Shown: one piece after another, positions 16,338 to 26,285 of the stretch
How the letters are laid out: every line of letters begins with the position of its first letter
Numbering within the stretch: the stretch's first letter is position 1
NCBI GenBank assembly: GCA_903970285.1
Contig: CAJCHN010000148.1
Coordinates: 46,041-110,040 of the forward strand
Length of the DNA: 64,000 nucleotides
Reading direction: 5' to 3'
Source: Rhodanobacteraceae bacterium
GTDB taxonomy: Bacteria > Acidobacteriota > Terriglobia > Terriglobales > Acidobacteriaceae
Translations under genes and position numbers: made by a program
The notes under the pieces: model-generated
The model's input: only the letters and a program-made list of their open reading frames with translations
Told to the model about the DNA's origin: nothing
The model's database searches: none

Positions 16338-17027
16338 ATGAGAACGTCGCCCAGAACCTTTGCCTTCGTAGCCGCTTGCGCCCTGCTCATGGGATGTGGT
16401 GGCGGAACCACGGTTACAAGCAGCCCCGAAGCACCGGCGATTGCGGTCTCCCCCCAACCGGCATCGGTCGCCGTCGGCAGCACTACCACCTTCCAAGCCG
16501 AAGCGACCGGCAATGGACTCAACACGCCGACCTGGAGCATCTTGTCGTTTGGCAACACAGCCGTAGACGCGGGCACGCTCAGCAGTTCTTCGGGATCGAG
16601 CATCAGCTTTACCGCTCCCAGCTCGCCTCCCGTCTATGGCGGCGCGAATCTGTCCTCGCAGGGCATGGTGTCTCTCCAGTCAGCGGTCGAGTCTCCGTTC
16701 GGGAGCGCCATCAAAGTGGTCACATTCAGCATCACCGCACCCACCGTGACGACCTCGATTGCTCCCACATCAGCCAGCGTCGCCCTGGGATCGACCCAGG
16801 TATTCACCGGCTATGCCGTCGGCTCGATCGATAACGGAGCCACCTTCCAGGTCAACGGCGTCACCGGCGGAACCGCATCAACCGGCCTGATCTCGAATGC
16901 CCCGGCCGATGAAGGTCTCTATACAGCGCCGGCAACCATGCCGGCCACCGGCGACACCGTCACCATCACCCTGGTCTCACAAGCTGACCCGACCAAAAAG
17001 TCCTCAGCAGTCATCACCCTGCATTGA
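16338..17027 (+). CDS. Lipoprotein with bacterial Ig-like repeats
   Basis: A 229-residue lipoprotein. The signal ends in a lipobox (ALLMGCGGG), so Cys19 should be lipidated. Two Ig-like repeats are visible by their shared starts: IAVSPQPASVAVGSTTTFQA at about 37 and SIAPTSASVALGSTQVFTGY at about 140. Such domains usually mediate adhesion or spacing at the cell surface. I chose ATG 16338 because it places the lipobox correctly; the frame is open for a long way upstream but without signal-like sequence. It is convergent with the PNGase A homologue. Confidence 0.8.
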   Translation: MRTSPRTFAFVAACALLMGCGGGTTVTSSPEAPAIAVSPQPASVAVGSTTTFQAEATGNGLNTPTWSILSFGNTAVDAGTLSSSSGSSISFTAPSSPPVYGGANLSSQGMVSLQSAVESPFGSAIKVVTFSITAPTVTTSIAPTSASVALGSTQVFTGYAVGSIDNGATFQVNGVTGGTASTGLISNAPADEGLYTAPATMPATGDTVTITLVSQADPTKKSSAVITLH

Positions 17028-17076
17028 CCTCAGCCGCGCACTCCACATGTAACTCCAGTCGTCCCGCTTCGAGTTT

Positions 17077-18789
17077 CTACCAGCGCGACCGGCACTCTTT
17101 CCCCGAAGCCACACCCGTCAGCACCCGGTTCGCCGAAGTCAAGCTCTCGCTGTAGCAGTTCCCGAGAGAATCCTTCGCCACGTAGCTCGCCGAACTCTTC
17201 GTCGGCCCCGCCCCCGTGAAATTGCCGTTCGCGTCGAAGTCCAGCGTATCGCTCGCCTGCACTTGCTCGGCCACGCTGCTCGATAGCAGCGGAAATCCAT
17301 TGAGCGACTGCGTCTCCGATTCCAGGTCCTGCTGGTTTACACTCACCACCTGCGCCGCCGATCCATTCGCGTTCACGACGTAGGAGTAATCCAGCGTCAG
17401 CGGGTATGAAATCGTCTTCTCCGACACCTCCACCAGAGGCCCCAGTTGCGTCGTCGTCTTCGCGTTCACCGTGCTCGTCTGCACCGTATTCTGGATGTCG
17501 TTCACCCCTACATTGAAGGTTTGCGCGCTGTCGAAGTTCACCGTCTGCTGCACTGTCGTCTCCACCCGCCCCAGCGAGGTATTCACGTACCCCTTTACCG
17601 TGAAGTTCCTGGAGGACGTCACCGTCACCGTCCCGGTCGTGGTTCCGGAGGAGCTATCCGTCTGCAGATTCTCCAGCACCTGCGGCGTCGGTGCCGCGCT
17701 CAGCGTGTTCTCGATCAGTCCGCCGCCCGTCTCATTGCGCCCATGATCCTCATACAGCAGCAGGTTTGCCGTCGCCAGGAAGTAACTGTCCGCGTTGAAC
17801 ACGCTCACCCCCACCGTGTGCGGTGCGCCATCGCTCAGCACGCCCGCGAACGGTGTCAGGTCCACCCGGTAAGGCTTGAAGTTCAGTGTCTGCACCCCGG
17901 TGATCGGCTCCCACAGGAAAGGATCGATCCCGCCCGTATAGATCCATGGATACACCGGCGCCACCCCGGCCGGCTTGCCGTCGATCGTCACCTCGGTCTC
18001 GCGGAAGGCCGTATTGCCGCAGCTGTATAGCTCGCTCGCCACATCGTTGGGCACGCAGAAGTACCAGAACTCGTCATTCGACTGGCTCTGCGCGATCACG
18101 TCCAGGTAGGCTTGCGCCACGTTCCTCGGGGCCGTCACCGTCGCCGTCACCGCGCTCGCCGTGGTGTCCAGTTCATACGGGCTGTTCATGCCGCTCACCG
18201 GCGTCACCACGTCCGGCACAACCGGAGCCGGATTGCGAAAGTTCGCCGGGTAGAACAGCAGCTTCGCCGTGCCGTAGATGATCCCGGTATAGGTTGAGTT
18301 CACAATGTTGTAGATCAGCGCGTCGCCCGTCCGAGCGGTCTTGAAGATCGCGGACAGGTCCGTCACATCCCGCTCCACGTGCCACGATGGGCTCAGCGTC
18401 GAACGCGGCTCCGCCGTCGTGCCATAGAAGATATTTGCATTCCCCAGGTAGAAGGACGCCGTCCGGTCGTATTGCACCCCGGCTGAAACCGTGAGGTCGA
18501 CCGTCAGCACCACCTTCGCCCATGGTCCGCGGCACCCGGCAGGCGGCGCGTAGCTCAGCGGCATGGCGGCGTAGTCGTTGAAGGCCAGGTTGTCGAACAG
18601 CGTCACCGTGCAGGGCGTCGTCGACGGACGCGTCACCGGAGGCTCCGCCGATACCGGGTTCGACGATCCCACCATCGGAGTCGCCGGCACCGTCACCACC
18701 TGTGCCCCCGCACCCACCGCCGCAACCCCAAGCAACACCACCGAAAAGGCACATCGCATCGCACGCAGTCCCACCGGGCAGAGATTCAT
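17077..18789 (-). CDS. PNGase A family peptide N-glycosidase homologue, secreted
   Basis: A 570-residue protein with a signal peptide (about residues 11-30, ending AVGAGAQ). The next ~200 residues match the plant PNGase A family (peptide-N4-(N-acetyl-beta-glucosaminyl) asparagine amidase A): TVTLFDNLAFNDYAAMPLSY, CRGPWAKVVLTVDLTVSAG, VQYDRTASFYLGNANIFYGT and NSTYTGIIYGTAKLLFYP. Such enzymes remove N-glycans from glycopeptides. The C-terminal ~250 residues are beta-rich. The start is ATG 18789; ATG 18759 is an alternative that still keeps the signal. A -35/-10 pair is visible upstream. It would be made at the cell surface or outside, and xylulokinase and GH35 nearby fit a glycan-scavenging lifestyle. 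Confidence 0.8.
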   Translation of the reverse strand: MNLCPVGLRAMRCAFSVVLLGVAAVGAGAQVVTVPATPMVGSSNPVSAEPPVTRPSTTPCTVTLFDNLAFNDYAAMPLSYAPPAGCRGPWAKVVLTVDLTVSAGVQYDRTASFYLGNANIFYGTTAEPRSTLSPSWHVERDVTDLSAIFKTARTGDALIYNIVNSTYTGIIYGTAKLLFYPANFRNPAPVVPDVVTPVSGMNSPYELDTTASAVTATVTAPRNVAQAYLDVIAQSQSNDEFWYFCVPNDVASELYSCGNTAFRETEVTIDGKPAGVAPVYPWIYTGGIDPFLWEPITGVQTLNFKPYRVDLTPFAGVLSDGAPHTVGVSVFNADSYFLATANLLLYEDHGRNETGGGLIENTLSAAPTPQVLENLQTDSSSGTTTGTVTVTSSRNFTVKGYVNTSLGRVETTVQQTVNFDSAQTFNVGVNDIQNTVQTSTVNAKTTTQLGPLVEVSEKTISYPLTLDYSYVVNANGSAAQVVSVNQQDLESETQSLNGFPLLSSSVAEQVQASDTLDFDANGNFTGAGPTKSSASYVAKDSLGNCYSESLTSANRVLTGVASGKECRSRW

Positions 18790-18827
18790 TGGCCGCCATC
18801 CTTGAGTTGATTTTTTGAGGCCAGCGA

Positions 18828-18855
18828 AGCATAACAGGTCCTCAAGTCTTAACAA
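18828..18855 (-). promoter_or_regulatory. Putative promoter of the PNGase A homologue
   Basis: On the minus strand TTGTTA (18850-18855) and TATGCT (18828-18833) are 16 bp apart and about 40 bp upstream of the ATG at 18789, in the divergent gap with the mutase gene. Confidence 0.45.
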
Positions 18856-18915
18856 AAAATCCTTCCTCCAGCGCCGAAAACAGTTCTGCCGTGCGTGCTC
18901 TAGACTGATCCCCTC

Positions 18916-20526
<1,611 letters not shown>

Positions 20527-20574
20527 TCCGTAACGGAGGACGTGCGTCAGGAGTCCAGCCCCGCCAACCGCCCT

Positions 20575-20618
20575 GGTGCCCATCTCCACTCGCGCATCTT
20601 GCGAGGAGAACGGGCACC
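20575..20618. terminator. Long imperfect hairpin between convergent mcmA and xylB
   Basis: GGTGCCC (20575-20581) pairs with GGGCACC (20612-20618), and inside it TCTC/GAGA and CTCGC/GCGAG continue the stem. It lies about 50 bp past the mutase stop and about 70 bp past the xylB stop, consistent with a bidirectional terminator. There is no strong T-run. Confidence 0.5.
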
Positions 20619-20653
20619 GCCCTCGAATCAAGGCCTTGCTGCAGGACCCACGA

Positions 20654-20703
20654 CTACTGCCGCCAATCGCTAGTGCCGCCCAATCGCTACTGCCGCCCAA
20701 TTG
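20654..20703. repeat. Three tandem ~17-bp units at the 3' end of xylB
   Basis: CTACTGCCGCCCAATTG and two near copies (20654-20669, 20670-20686, 20687-20703) follow each other. The copy at 20687-20703 includes the xylB stop codon and its last residues (AIGRQ), so the others look like duplications of the gene's end. Confidence 0.75.
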
Positions 20704-22147
20704 CCCGCAGCGCGGGATACACCTTGCGATACTCCCGGTACGCTGCGTCCATCTGCGTGGCGTGTCTTGGCTCAATCACCTCGGCCACTCGGATGGTGGA
20801 GGCGCATGCGGCTGCCACGTCCGGCCATGCAGCCACGCCTGTCCCGGCGAGCAGCGCAGCCCCAAAAGCCCCGCCTTCCTCCGCCTCCAGCCGTTCCACC
20901 GGACGTCCGTAGACGTCGGCCTGGATCTGCCGCCACAGCGCGCCGCGCGCTCCGCCGCCGCCCAGGCGGATCTCCGTCACAGGAATCTTCAGATCGTCGA
21001 ACAGGGTAAAGGTGTCGCGCAGCGAGAACGCCACGCCCTCCATCACCGCCCGCACGAAATGCCCGCGCGTTGTCGAAGCCGTTATGCCGACGAAAGCCGC
21101 TCGCGCCTGCGCATCAAGATGTGGAGTCCGCTCGCCAAACAGATAAGGCGTCCAGATCAGCCCGTCCGAGCCCGGCGCCACCTCCGCGGCTTCAGCCGTC
21201 ATCTCGTTGTACGAAAGGCCCGGCGTGAAGGTGTCGCGCAGCCAGCGCAGCGAGAGCCCCGCGCCGTTCGTCACCCCCATCACATGCCACACTCCCGGCG
21301 CCGCATGGCAGAAGGTATGCAGCCGCCCCAGTTTATCGAGCGTGGGCTCCGCCGTCGCCGCGAACACCACGCCGCTGGTCCCGATCGTCGCCGAGACCAT
21401 CCCCGGCTGCAGCACGCCCATCCCCACCGCCCCCGCGCCCTGATCTCCAGCGCCCGCAACCACCGGCGTGCCGGCCTTGATCCCCGTCGCCTCGGCCCCT
21501 GCGGACGAGATCCGTGCGCAGATCTCCGGCCCTTCCGCCAGCTTCGGCAGCCACGCCAGCGGAATCCCGGCAGCCTCCGCGACCTCCGTGCTCCAGCGCC
21601 GGTGGCTCACGTCCAGCAGCAAAGTCCCGCTCGCCTCCTGCATATCCATGGCGTATTCCCCGGTCAGGCGCAGCCGGACGAAGTCCTTCGGACACAGTAC
21701 GTGGCGGATGCGGGCGAAGATGTGCGGCTGATGCTCCTTCACCCACAGCAGCTTGGTCAGGGTGAAGTTCGGCAGCGCCGGGTTCGAGACCAGCTCGATC
21801 AACTTCTCGCGTCCGATCGTCGCTTCCAGCCAGTCGCACTCCGGCTGCGTCCGCTGGTCGCACCAGATCAGCGCCGGCCGCAGCACCTGGCCATCGCCGT
21901 CGAGCATCACGCAGCCATGCATCTGGCCGGTCAGACCGACGGCTTCCACATCCCCCACCTGCGTCATCACCGAGCCGATCGCCGCTTGCGCCGCCCGCCA
22001 CCAATCCTCCGGATCCTGCTCCGCCCAGCCCACATGCGAGGAATGAATCGCCCTGTGCTCCGCCGCCTCCGACGCAACCACGCGCCCGGTTCGGTCCACC
22101 ACCACAGCCCGCGTGCCGCCCGTCCCAACATCCACACCCAGAAACAT
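20687..22147 (-). CDS. xylB: Xylulokinase
   Basis: A FGGY-family sugar kinase that phosphorylates D-xylulose to xylulose-5-phosphate (486 residues, normal length). The N-terminus MFLGVDVGTGGTRAVVVDR carries the phosphate-1 loop. GLTGQMHGCV and IWCDQRT are xylulokinase signatures. The catalytic Asp is in GAGDQGAGAVG, and GGGGARGALWRQIQAD is the C-terminal ATP-binding loop. I chose ATG 22147 (AGAGGAAA upstream) over longer in-frame options. No xylose isomerase or transporter is adjacent. GC-rich direct repeats lie in its leader. Confidence 0.93.
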   Translation of the reverse strand: MFLGVDVGTGGTRAVVVDRTGRVVASEAAEHRAIHSSHVGWAEQDPEDWWRAAQAAIGSVMTQVGDVEAVGLTGQMHGCVMLDGDGQVLRPALIWCDQRTQPECDWLEATIGREKLIELVSNPALPNFTLTKLLWVKEHQPHIFARIRHVLCPKDFVRLRLTGEYAMDMQEASGTLLLDVSHRRWSTEVAEAAGIPLAWLPKLAEGPEICARISSAGAEATGIKAGTPVVAGAGDQGAGAVGMGVLQPGMVSATIGTSGVVFAATAEPTLDKLGRLHTFCHAAPGVWHVMGVTNGAGLSLRWLRDTFTPGLSYNEMTAEAAEVAPGSDGLIWTPYLFGERTPHLDAQARAAFVGITASTTRGHFVRAVMEGVAFSLRDTFTLFDDLKIPVTEIRLGGGGARGALWRQIQADVYGRPVERLEAEEGGAFGAALLAGTGVAAWPDVAAACASTIRVAEVIEPRHATQMDAAYREYRKVYPALRAIGRQ

Positions 22148-22168
22148 CGCTTTTCCTCTCGCTTGCTC

Positions 22169-22202
22169 GCGCCCGGGCGCGCCTGCCTGCGCCCGGGCGC
22201 GC
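22169..22202. repeat. Two 14-bp palindromic direct repeats in the xylB leader
   Basis: GCGCCCGGGCGCGC occurs at 22169-22182 and 22189-22202, 20 bp apart, about two helical turns. Each contains the palindrome GCGCCCGGGCGC. The position directly upstream of the xylB ribosome site could suit an operator or just be a duplication. Confidence 0.6.
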
Positions 22203-22257
22203 TTTCCTTGAGAAAACTTCCCTCCGCAGTGTAACCGCAGGCATTTTCTTTGCAGAT

Positions 22258-22286
22258 TTGAGACCCGCTCCTGCATCTCATAGACA
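22258..22286 (+). promoter_or_regulatory. Putative promoter of the tolC-emrA efflux operon
   Basis: TTGAGA (22258-22263) and TAGACA (22281-22286) are 17 bp apart. Initiation just downstream would leave about 50 nt before ATG 22346, and almost nothing before the in-frame ATG at 22298, supporting the later start. Confidence 0.45.
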
Positions 22287-22345
22287 TAACGGGCTGAATG
22301 GGACGTACGCTCGATCCCCCACCAGGTTTAGGTACCATTCAAGAT

Positions 22346-23920
22346 ATGACTCAAAACCAAGCTGCGCTGCGCCGGAGCACCCTCGTGCCGTCGCGCCGGC
22401 TCTCTCTCTGGAACGCTGTCATCCTTCCAGCCTTCGCGTTCGGGCTCTTCGCCGTCAGTCCCACTTCGTCCTCGGGACAGAACACCGGCGGGTCGTCCGG
22501 GTCGCCCGCAAACTCCTCCACCACTACGGGAGCCTCGGTGACCAGCGGATCGGCCGTCTCCGCCGGCCAGACCAACCTGTACAACGCATCCGGCGCCAAC
22601 GGCGCCACGGTGACCTCGGATACCTTCAAGGGCTCGCTCATTGCCGGTAAAAATACCGGCGCCGTGCTTCCGCTCTCGCTCGACGAGGCCATCCAGCGTG
22701 GACTCCGCCAGAACCTCGGTGTCATCCTGCAGGGTTCGGCGGTGCAGGCTGCCAACGGTGCCCGGCTGGAACAGCTCCAGCAGCTGCTTCCCACCATCAC
22801 CGGCACGGCCAGCATCCAAGTCCAGCAGGTCGACCTTGCCTCCTTCGGCCTCAAGATCCCCAACTTCAATCCCATCATCGGACCCTTCCAGGTGGAGGAT
22901 TTCCGCGCCTCACTGACCCAGAACGTGCTCAACATTACGACGCTGCAAAACTACATCGCCTCCAAGCACAGCTTTGCCGCCGCCAGGCTCACGGCCGAAG
23001 ATGCTCGCGACATGGTGGTGCTCACCGTCGGCAATGCCTATCTGGTCTGTGTTGCCGACCAGGCCCGCATTGAGGCCATTAACTCCGCCCTCAAAACCGC
23101 CCAGCTCACCTACGATCAGGCCGTCGCCTCGCACGACGCCGGCACCAGTCCCCGGCTCGATGTCCTCCGCGCCCAGGTCGATCTTCAATCCGAGCAGCAA
23201 AACCTGATCTCCGCCACCAACCAGCTCGCCAAGGACAAGATCGCGCTCGCCCGCGCCATCGGCCTGCCGCTCGATCAGCAGTTTGCGCTGACCGATACCG
23301 CGCCCTACAAATCGCTCGACAACCTCGACCCCAATCTGTCCTTTGACCAGGCTCTGAAGACCCGCAAAGATCTGCAGGCCGCCGAAGAGCAGGTCACCTC
23401 CGCGGAGCACGCCCGCAGGGCCGCCTACGCCGACCGCTACCCGGTGGCCAACATCTCCGGCAACTTCGGCGATATCGGCGAGACCGTGGCCCACTCGCAT
23501 GGAACCTACACCGCAACCGGTGAGGTCTCGGTCCCGATTCTGCAGATCGTCAGGGATCGCGGCGAGCAGCAGGTCGCCAACGCCAGCCTCGATCAATCGA
23601 AGGCGCGTCTGTCTGACTCCGTCCAGCAGGTGAACGCGGACATCCGTTCCGCCATCCTCGACATACAGTCGGCGGCCAAACTGGTTGAAGCGGCCAGGTC
23701 GAACGTCGATCTCGCCACCGAGGCGCTCTCTGAAGCGCAGCAGCGCTTCCACGCCGGGGTCGCTGACAACCTGCCCGTCTCCCAGGCCCAGACCTCGTTC
23801 GAACAGGCCAACGATCAATACATCAGCGCCCTCTACCAGCACAACGTCGCCAAGCTCTCACTCGCACGCGCGCTCGGAGTCGCTCAGACCAACTACAAAG
23901 ATTATCTCGGAGGGAAGTAA
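22346..23920 (+). CDS. TolC-like outer-membrane efflux protein
   Basis: A 524-residue outer-membrane factor. It has a signal-like N-terminus (RRLSLWNAVILPAFAFGLFA), a Ser/Gly/Thr-rich linker, then the TolC/OEP fold beginning LPLSLDEAIQRGLRQNLGV with two long helical repeats (for example AYLVCVADQARIEAINSALK and SILDIQSAAKLVEAARSNVD-like helices). It forms the trimeric exit duct of a tripartite pump. The stop is 4 bp before the EmrA-like gene, so the two are cotranscribed. The inner-membrane transporter is not adjacent. Confidence 0.88.
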   Translation: MTQNQAALRRSTLVPSRRLSLWNAVILPAFAFGLFAVSPTSSSGQNTGGSSGSPANSSTTTGASVTSGSAVSAGQTNLYNASGANGATVTSDTFKGSLIAGKNTGAVLPLSLDEAIQRGLRQNLGVILQGSAVQAANGARLEQLQQLLPTITGTASIQVQQVDLASFGLKIPNFNPIIGPFQVEDFRASLTQNVLNITTLQNYIASKHSFAAARLTAEDARDMVVLTVGNAYLVCVADQARIEAINSALKTAQLTYDQAVASHDAGTSPRLDVLRAQVDLQSEQQNLISATNQLAKDKIALARAIGLPLDQQFALTDTAPYKSLDNLDPNLSFDQALKTRKDLQAAEEQVTSAEHARRAAYADRYPVANISGNFGDIGETVAHSHGTYTATGEVSVPILQIVRDRGEQQVANASLDQSKARLSDSVQQVNADIRSAILDIQSAAKLVEAARSNVDLATEALSEAQQRFHAGVADNLPVSQAQTSFEQANDQYISALYQHNVAKLSLARALGVAQTNYKDYLGGK

Positions 23921-23924
23921 AACC

Positions 23925-25214
23925 GTGGCTGACCAGGAAAACACCACACCCGCACAGAAACCTGAAGAATCTCCCGCAAAGAAGACCGGGCGTAAGGTCG
24001 TCATCTTCGGCGTCGTCTTCCTGCTCATCCTCGCTGCCGGATTCTGGTACTGGCGTTCCACCTTCACCGAAGACACCGACGACGCGCAGGTCGACGGCGA
24101 TATCTATCAGATCAGCGCCCGCATCGCCGGCCAGGTAACTTCCGTCCACGTCACCGAAAACCAAAAGGTCAACAAGGGCGATCTGCTGGTTGAGATCGAC
24201 CCCAAGGACTACCAGGTCGCGCTCGAACAGGCGCAGGCCCAGCTTGCCTCGGCCCAGGCCGATTACACCCAGGCCACAGTGAACGTGCCCATCACCAGCG
24301 TTTCGACCTCGACCACCACCTCCAATACCGGCACTGACGTCAAGAGCGCCACCGAAGCGGTCAATCAGAACCAGCAGCAGGCCGCCGCCGCCGCCGCCCG
24401 CGTGGACGAGGCCAAGGCCAATGCCATCAAGGCTACCAAGGACGTCGAGCGCTACACCCCGCTGGTCGAGAAGGACGTCATCAGCCGCCAGCAGTACGAC
24501 GCCGCCGTCGCCGCCGCAACCGCAGCTAACGCGCAGGTGCTGGAGGCGGAAAACCAGCTCGTCGCCCAGCAGTCCGCCATCTCGCAGGCGCAGGAGAGGC
24601 TCAACTCCGCGCGCAACCAGGAACAGGAGGCGCGCAAGAACGGTCCCGAGCAGGTCAAGGCGCAGCAGGCGCGCGCCCAGTCCGCCCTCGCCGCCGTCAA
24701 ACAGGCCCAGGCCCGGGTCGATCAGGCGCTGCTCAACCTCTCCTACACCCGCGTGGTCGCTCCCACCTCCGGTGTGGTCAGCAAGAAGAACGTCGAGGTT
24801 GGCGCCAATCTCTCCGCCGGACAGGATCTGCTCACCATTGTCCCGCTCGATAACCTCTGGGTCACGGCCAACTTCAAGGAGACACAGCTGGCTAACATGC
24901 ACCGCTGCCAGGAGGTTAAACTCAAGGTAGACGCCCTGGGTGGCCGCAGCTTCTCCGGCAAAGTAACCCAGATTGGCGGCGCCACCGGCTCCCGCCTCTC
25001 GCTCTTCCCGCCCGAAAACGCCACCGGCAACTACGTGAAGGTAGTCCAGCGCATCCCAGTCCGCATCGACTTCACCAACCTCAAAAAGGAAAACGCGGAC
25101 TTCCGCCTGCGCCCCGGCTTCTCGGTCACTCCGGACGTCTCGATCAAAGGTACGGGCGACGACAAGAACACCCAGAACTGTGAAGTCGGCCTGCCCGAAG
25201 AGCAGAACAACTGA
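23925..25214 (+). CDS. EmrA/HlyD-type periplasmic adaptor (membrane fusion protein)
   Basis: A 429-residue membrane fusion protein. The N-terminus is cytoplasmic, followed by one TM helix (VVIFGVVFLLILAAGFWYW) and then the biotinyl-lipoyl half motif (ARIAGQVTSVHVTENQKVNK, LLVEIDPKDY). A long Ala/Gln-rich coiled-coil hairpin covers about 90-290, and the second lipoyl half and beta-barrel follow (VVAPTSGVVSKKNVEVGANL, VTANFKETQL). It starts at GTG 23925 with GGAGGGAA upstream. It bridges a pump to the TolC-like partner encoded just before it. A strong terminator follows, so the operon has only these two genes. Confidence 0.9.
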   Translation: MADQENTTPAQKPEESPAKKTGRKVVIFGVVFLLILAAGFWYWRSTFTEDTDDAQVDGDIYQISARIAGQVTSVHVTENQKVNKGDLLVEIDPKDYQVALEQAQAQLASAQADYTQATVNVPITSVSTSTTTSNTGTDVKSATEAVNQNQQQAAAAAARVDEAKANAIKATKDVERYTPLVEKDVISRQQYDAAVAAATAANAQVLEAENQLVAQQSAISQAQERLNSARNQEQEARKNGPEQVKAQQARAQSALAAVKQAQARVDQALLNLSYTRVVAPTSGVVSKKNVEVGANLSAGQDLLTIVPLDNLWVTANFKETQLANMHRCQEVKLKVDALGGRSFSGKVTQIGGATGSRLSLFPPENATGNYVKVVQRIPVRIDFTNLKKENADFRLRPGFSVTPDVSIKGTGDDKNTQNCEVGLPEEQNN

Positions 25215-25245
25215 CTCCGCTGACCTTGACGAGCCGCACCTGCAG

Positions 25246-25284
25246 GAAGCCCCACGGGAAACTCCATCCGTGGGGCTTCTTTCA
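25246..25284 (+). terminator. Strong intrinsic terminator after the efflux operon
   Basis: GAAGCCCCACGG (25246-25257) and CCGTGGGGCTTC (25268-25279) form a perfect 12-bp stem with a 10-nt loop, followed by TTTC. It separates the efflux pair from the dps gene. Confidence 0.88.
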
Positions 25285-25353
25285 GCTCGCTTCGCCAGAA
25301 ATTCAAGAACCTCACCGGCGCCCCCGGCATCGAAGTCAACAGAGGTGAAGATT

Positions 25354-25974
25354 ATGGCAGTTGCAACGCTTGAAAAGTCCCAAACCAGCCTGGAAACGCC
25401 GCAGAAGGGCCAGCAGCAGGTCGCTCCGCACTGGCACGCGCAGGCGAAAGAGATTCAGAAGTACGGTACCTGCATCGCGGATATGCCGCACCGTCTGCCA
25501 GTCGACGTTCGCGAGAAAATGGTCGCGCGTCTCAATCAATTGCTCGCCGACTCCATCCAGATTCGCGACATGTACAAGAAGCACCACTGGCAGGTGAGCG
25601 GACCTACCTTCTACCAGCTGCATCTGCTCTTCGACAAGCACTTCGAGGAGCAGGTCGAGTTGGTCGACACCATCGCCGAACGCATCCAGATTCTCGGCGG
25701 CGTGTCGATCGCCATGGGCGGAGACGTGGCGGAGATTGCACAGGTCAAGAGCCCGCCGCGCGGCCGCGAAGAAGTTCCGGTGCAGATTTCGCGTCTGCTC
25801 GAAGCCCACAAGATCATCATGCAGGACTGCCACGACATCGCTGAGGAAGCAGACAAACTCGGGGACGACGGAACCAACGACATGGTGATCTCCGATATCC
25901 TGCGCCCGAACGAACTGCAATCCTGGTTCATCAACCAGCACCTCGTGGAAATGCCCCTGATTCTCGACAAGTAG
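25354..25974 (+). CDS. dps: Dps-family mini-ferritin
   Basis: A 206-residue Dps/ferritin-like protein that should form a 12-subunit shell oxidising and storing Fe(II), protecting DNA from peroxide. The ferroxidase-site motifs are HHWQVSG and LLFDKHFEEQVELVDTIAER, in normal Dps spacing. It is longer than classical Dps (about 160-180), with an N-terminal tail of ~35 residues and a C-terminal extension. The ATG at 25354 follows AGAGGTGA. It is flanked by terminators on both sides, hence monocistronic, with a promoter probably within 25285-25340. Confidence 0.9.
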   Translation: MAVATLEKSQTSLETPQKGQQQVAPHWHAQAKEIQKYGTCIADMPHRLPVDVREKMVARLNQLLADSIQIRDMYKKHHWQVSGPTFYQLHLLFDKHFEEQVELVDTIAERIQILGGVSIAMGGDVAEIAQVKSPPRGREEVPVQISRLLEAHKIIMQDCHDIAEEADKLGDDGTNDMVISDILRPNELQSWFINQHLVEMPLILDK

Positions 25975-26007
25975 CTGTTTGCAAATCGCCGTCTGGCGAA
26001 AGCCCGG

Positions 26008-26051
26008 AGCCCGTGAGTCGCTTTGATCGAAGGGCTCACGGGCTTTCTTTT
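26008..26051 (+). terminator. Intrinsic terminator after dps
   Basis: AGCCCGTGAG (26008-26017) and CTCACGGGCT (26035-26044) pair perfectly and are followed by TTCTTTTC, 34 bp past the dps stop. Confidence 0.88.
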
Positions 26052-26285
26052 CGGGTCAACAGCCACTTCGATAAGGGATTGCCGTCCCATTCCGGAACTC
26101 CGCGAGTTGTCTTCTGGGCCAGCCGCGATTTCCTGCTCAGCCGAATCGCGAATTTGTTCCTGTTGCTGAGTTGCATCTGTATACTTCGCGCCAGAGCCCA
26201 CCTGCAGAACCGGGCTCGCCGGCTGCCGCATCCATCCATTCGAGCGCTCTGCAAGGAGCCAGACTCGCACGTTGAGGAAGGTTCT

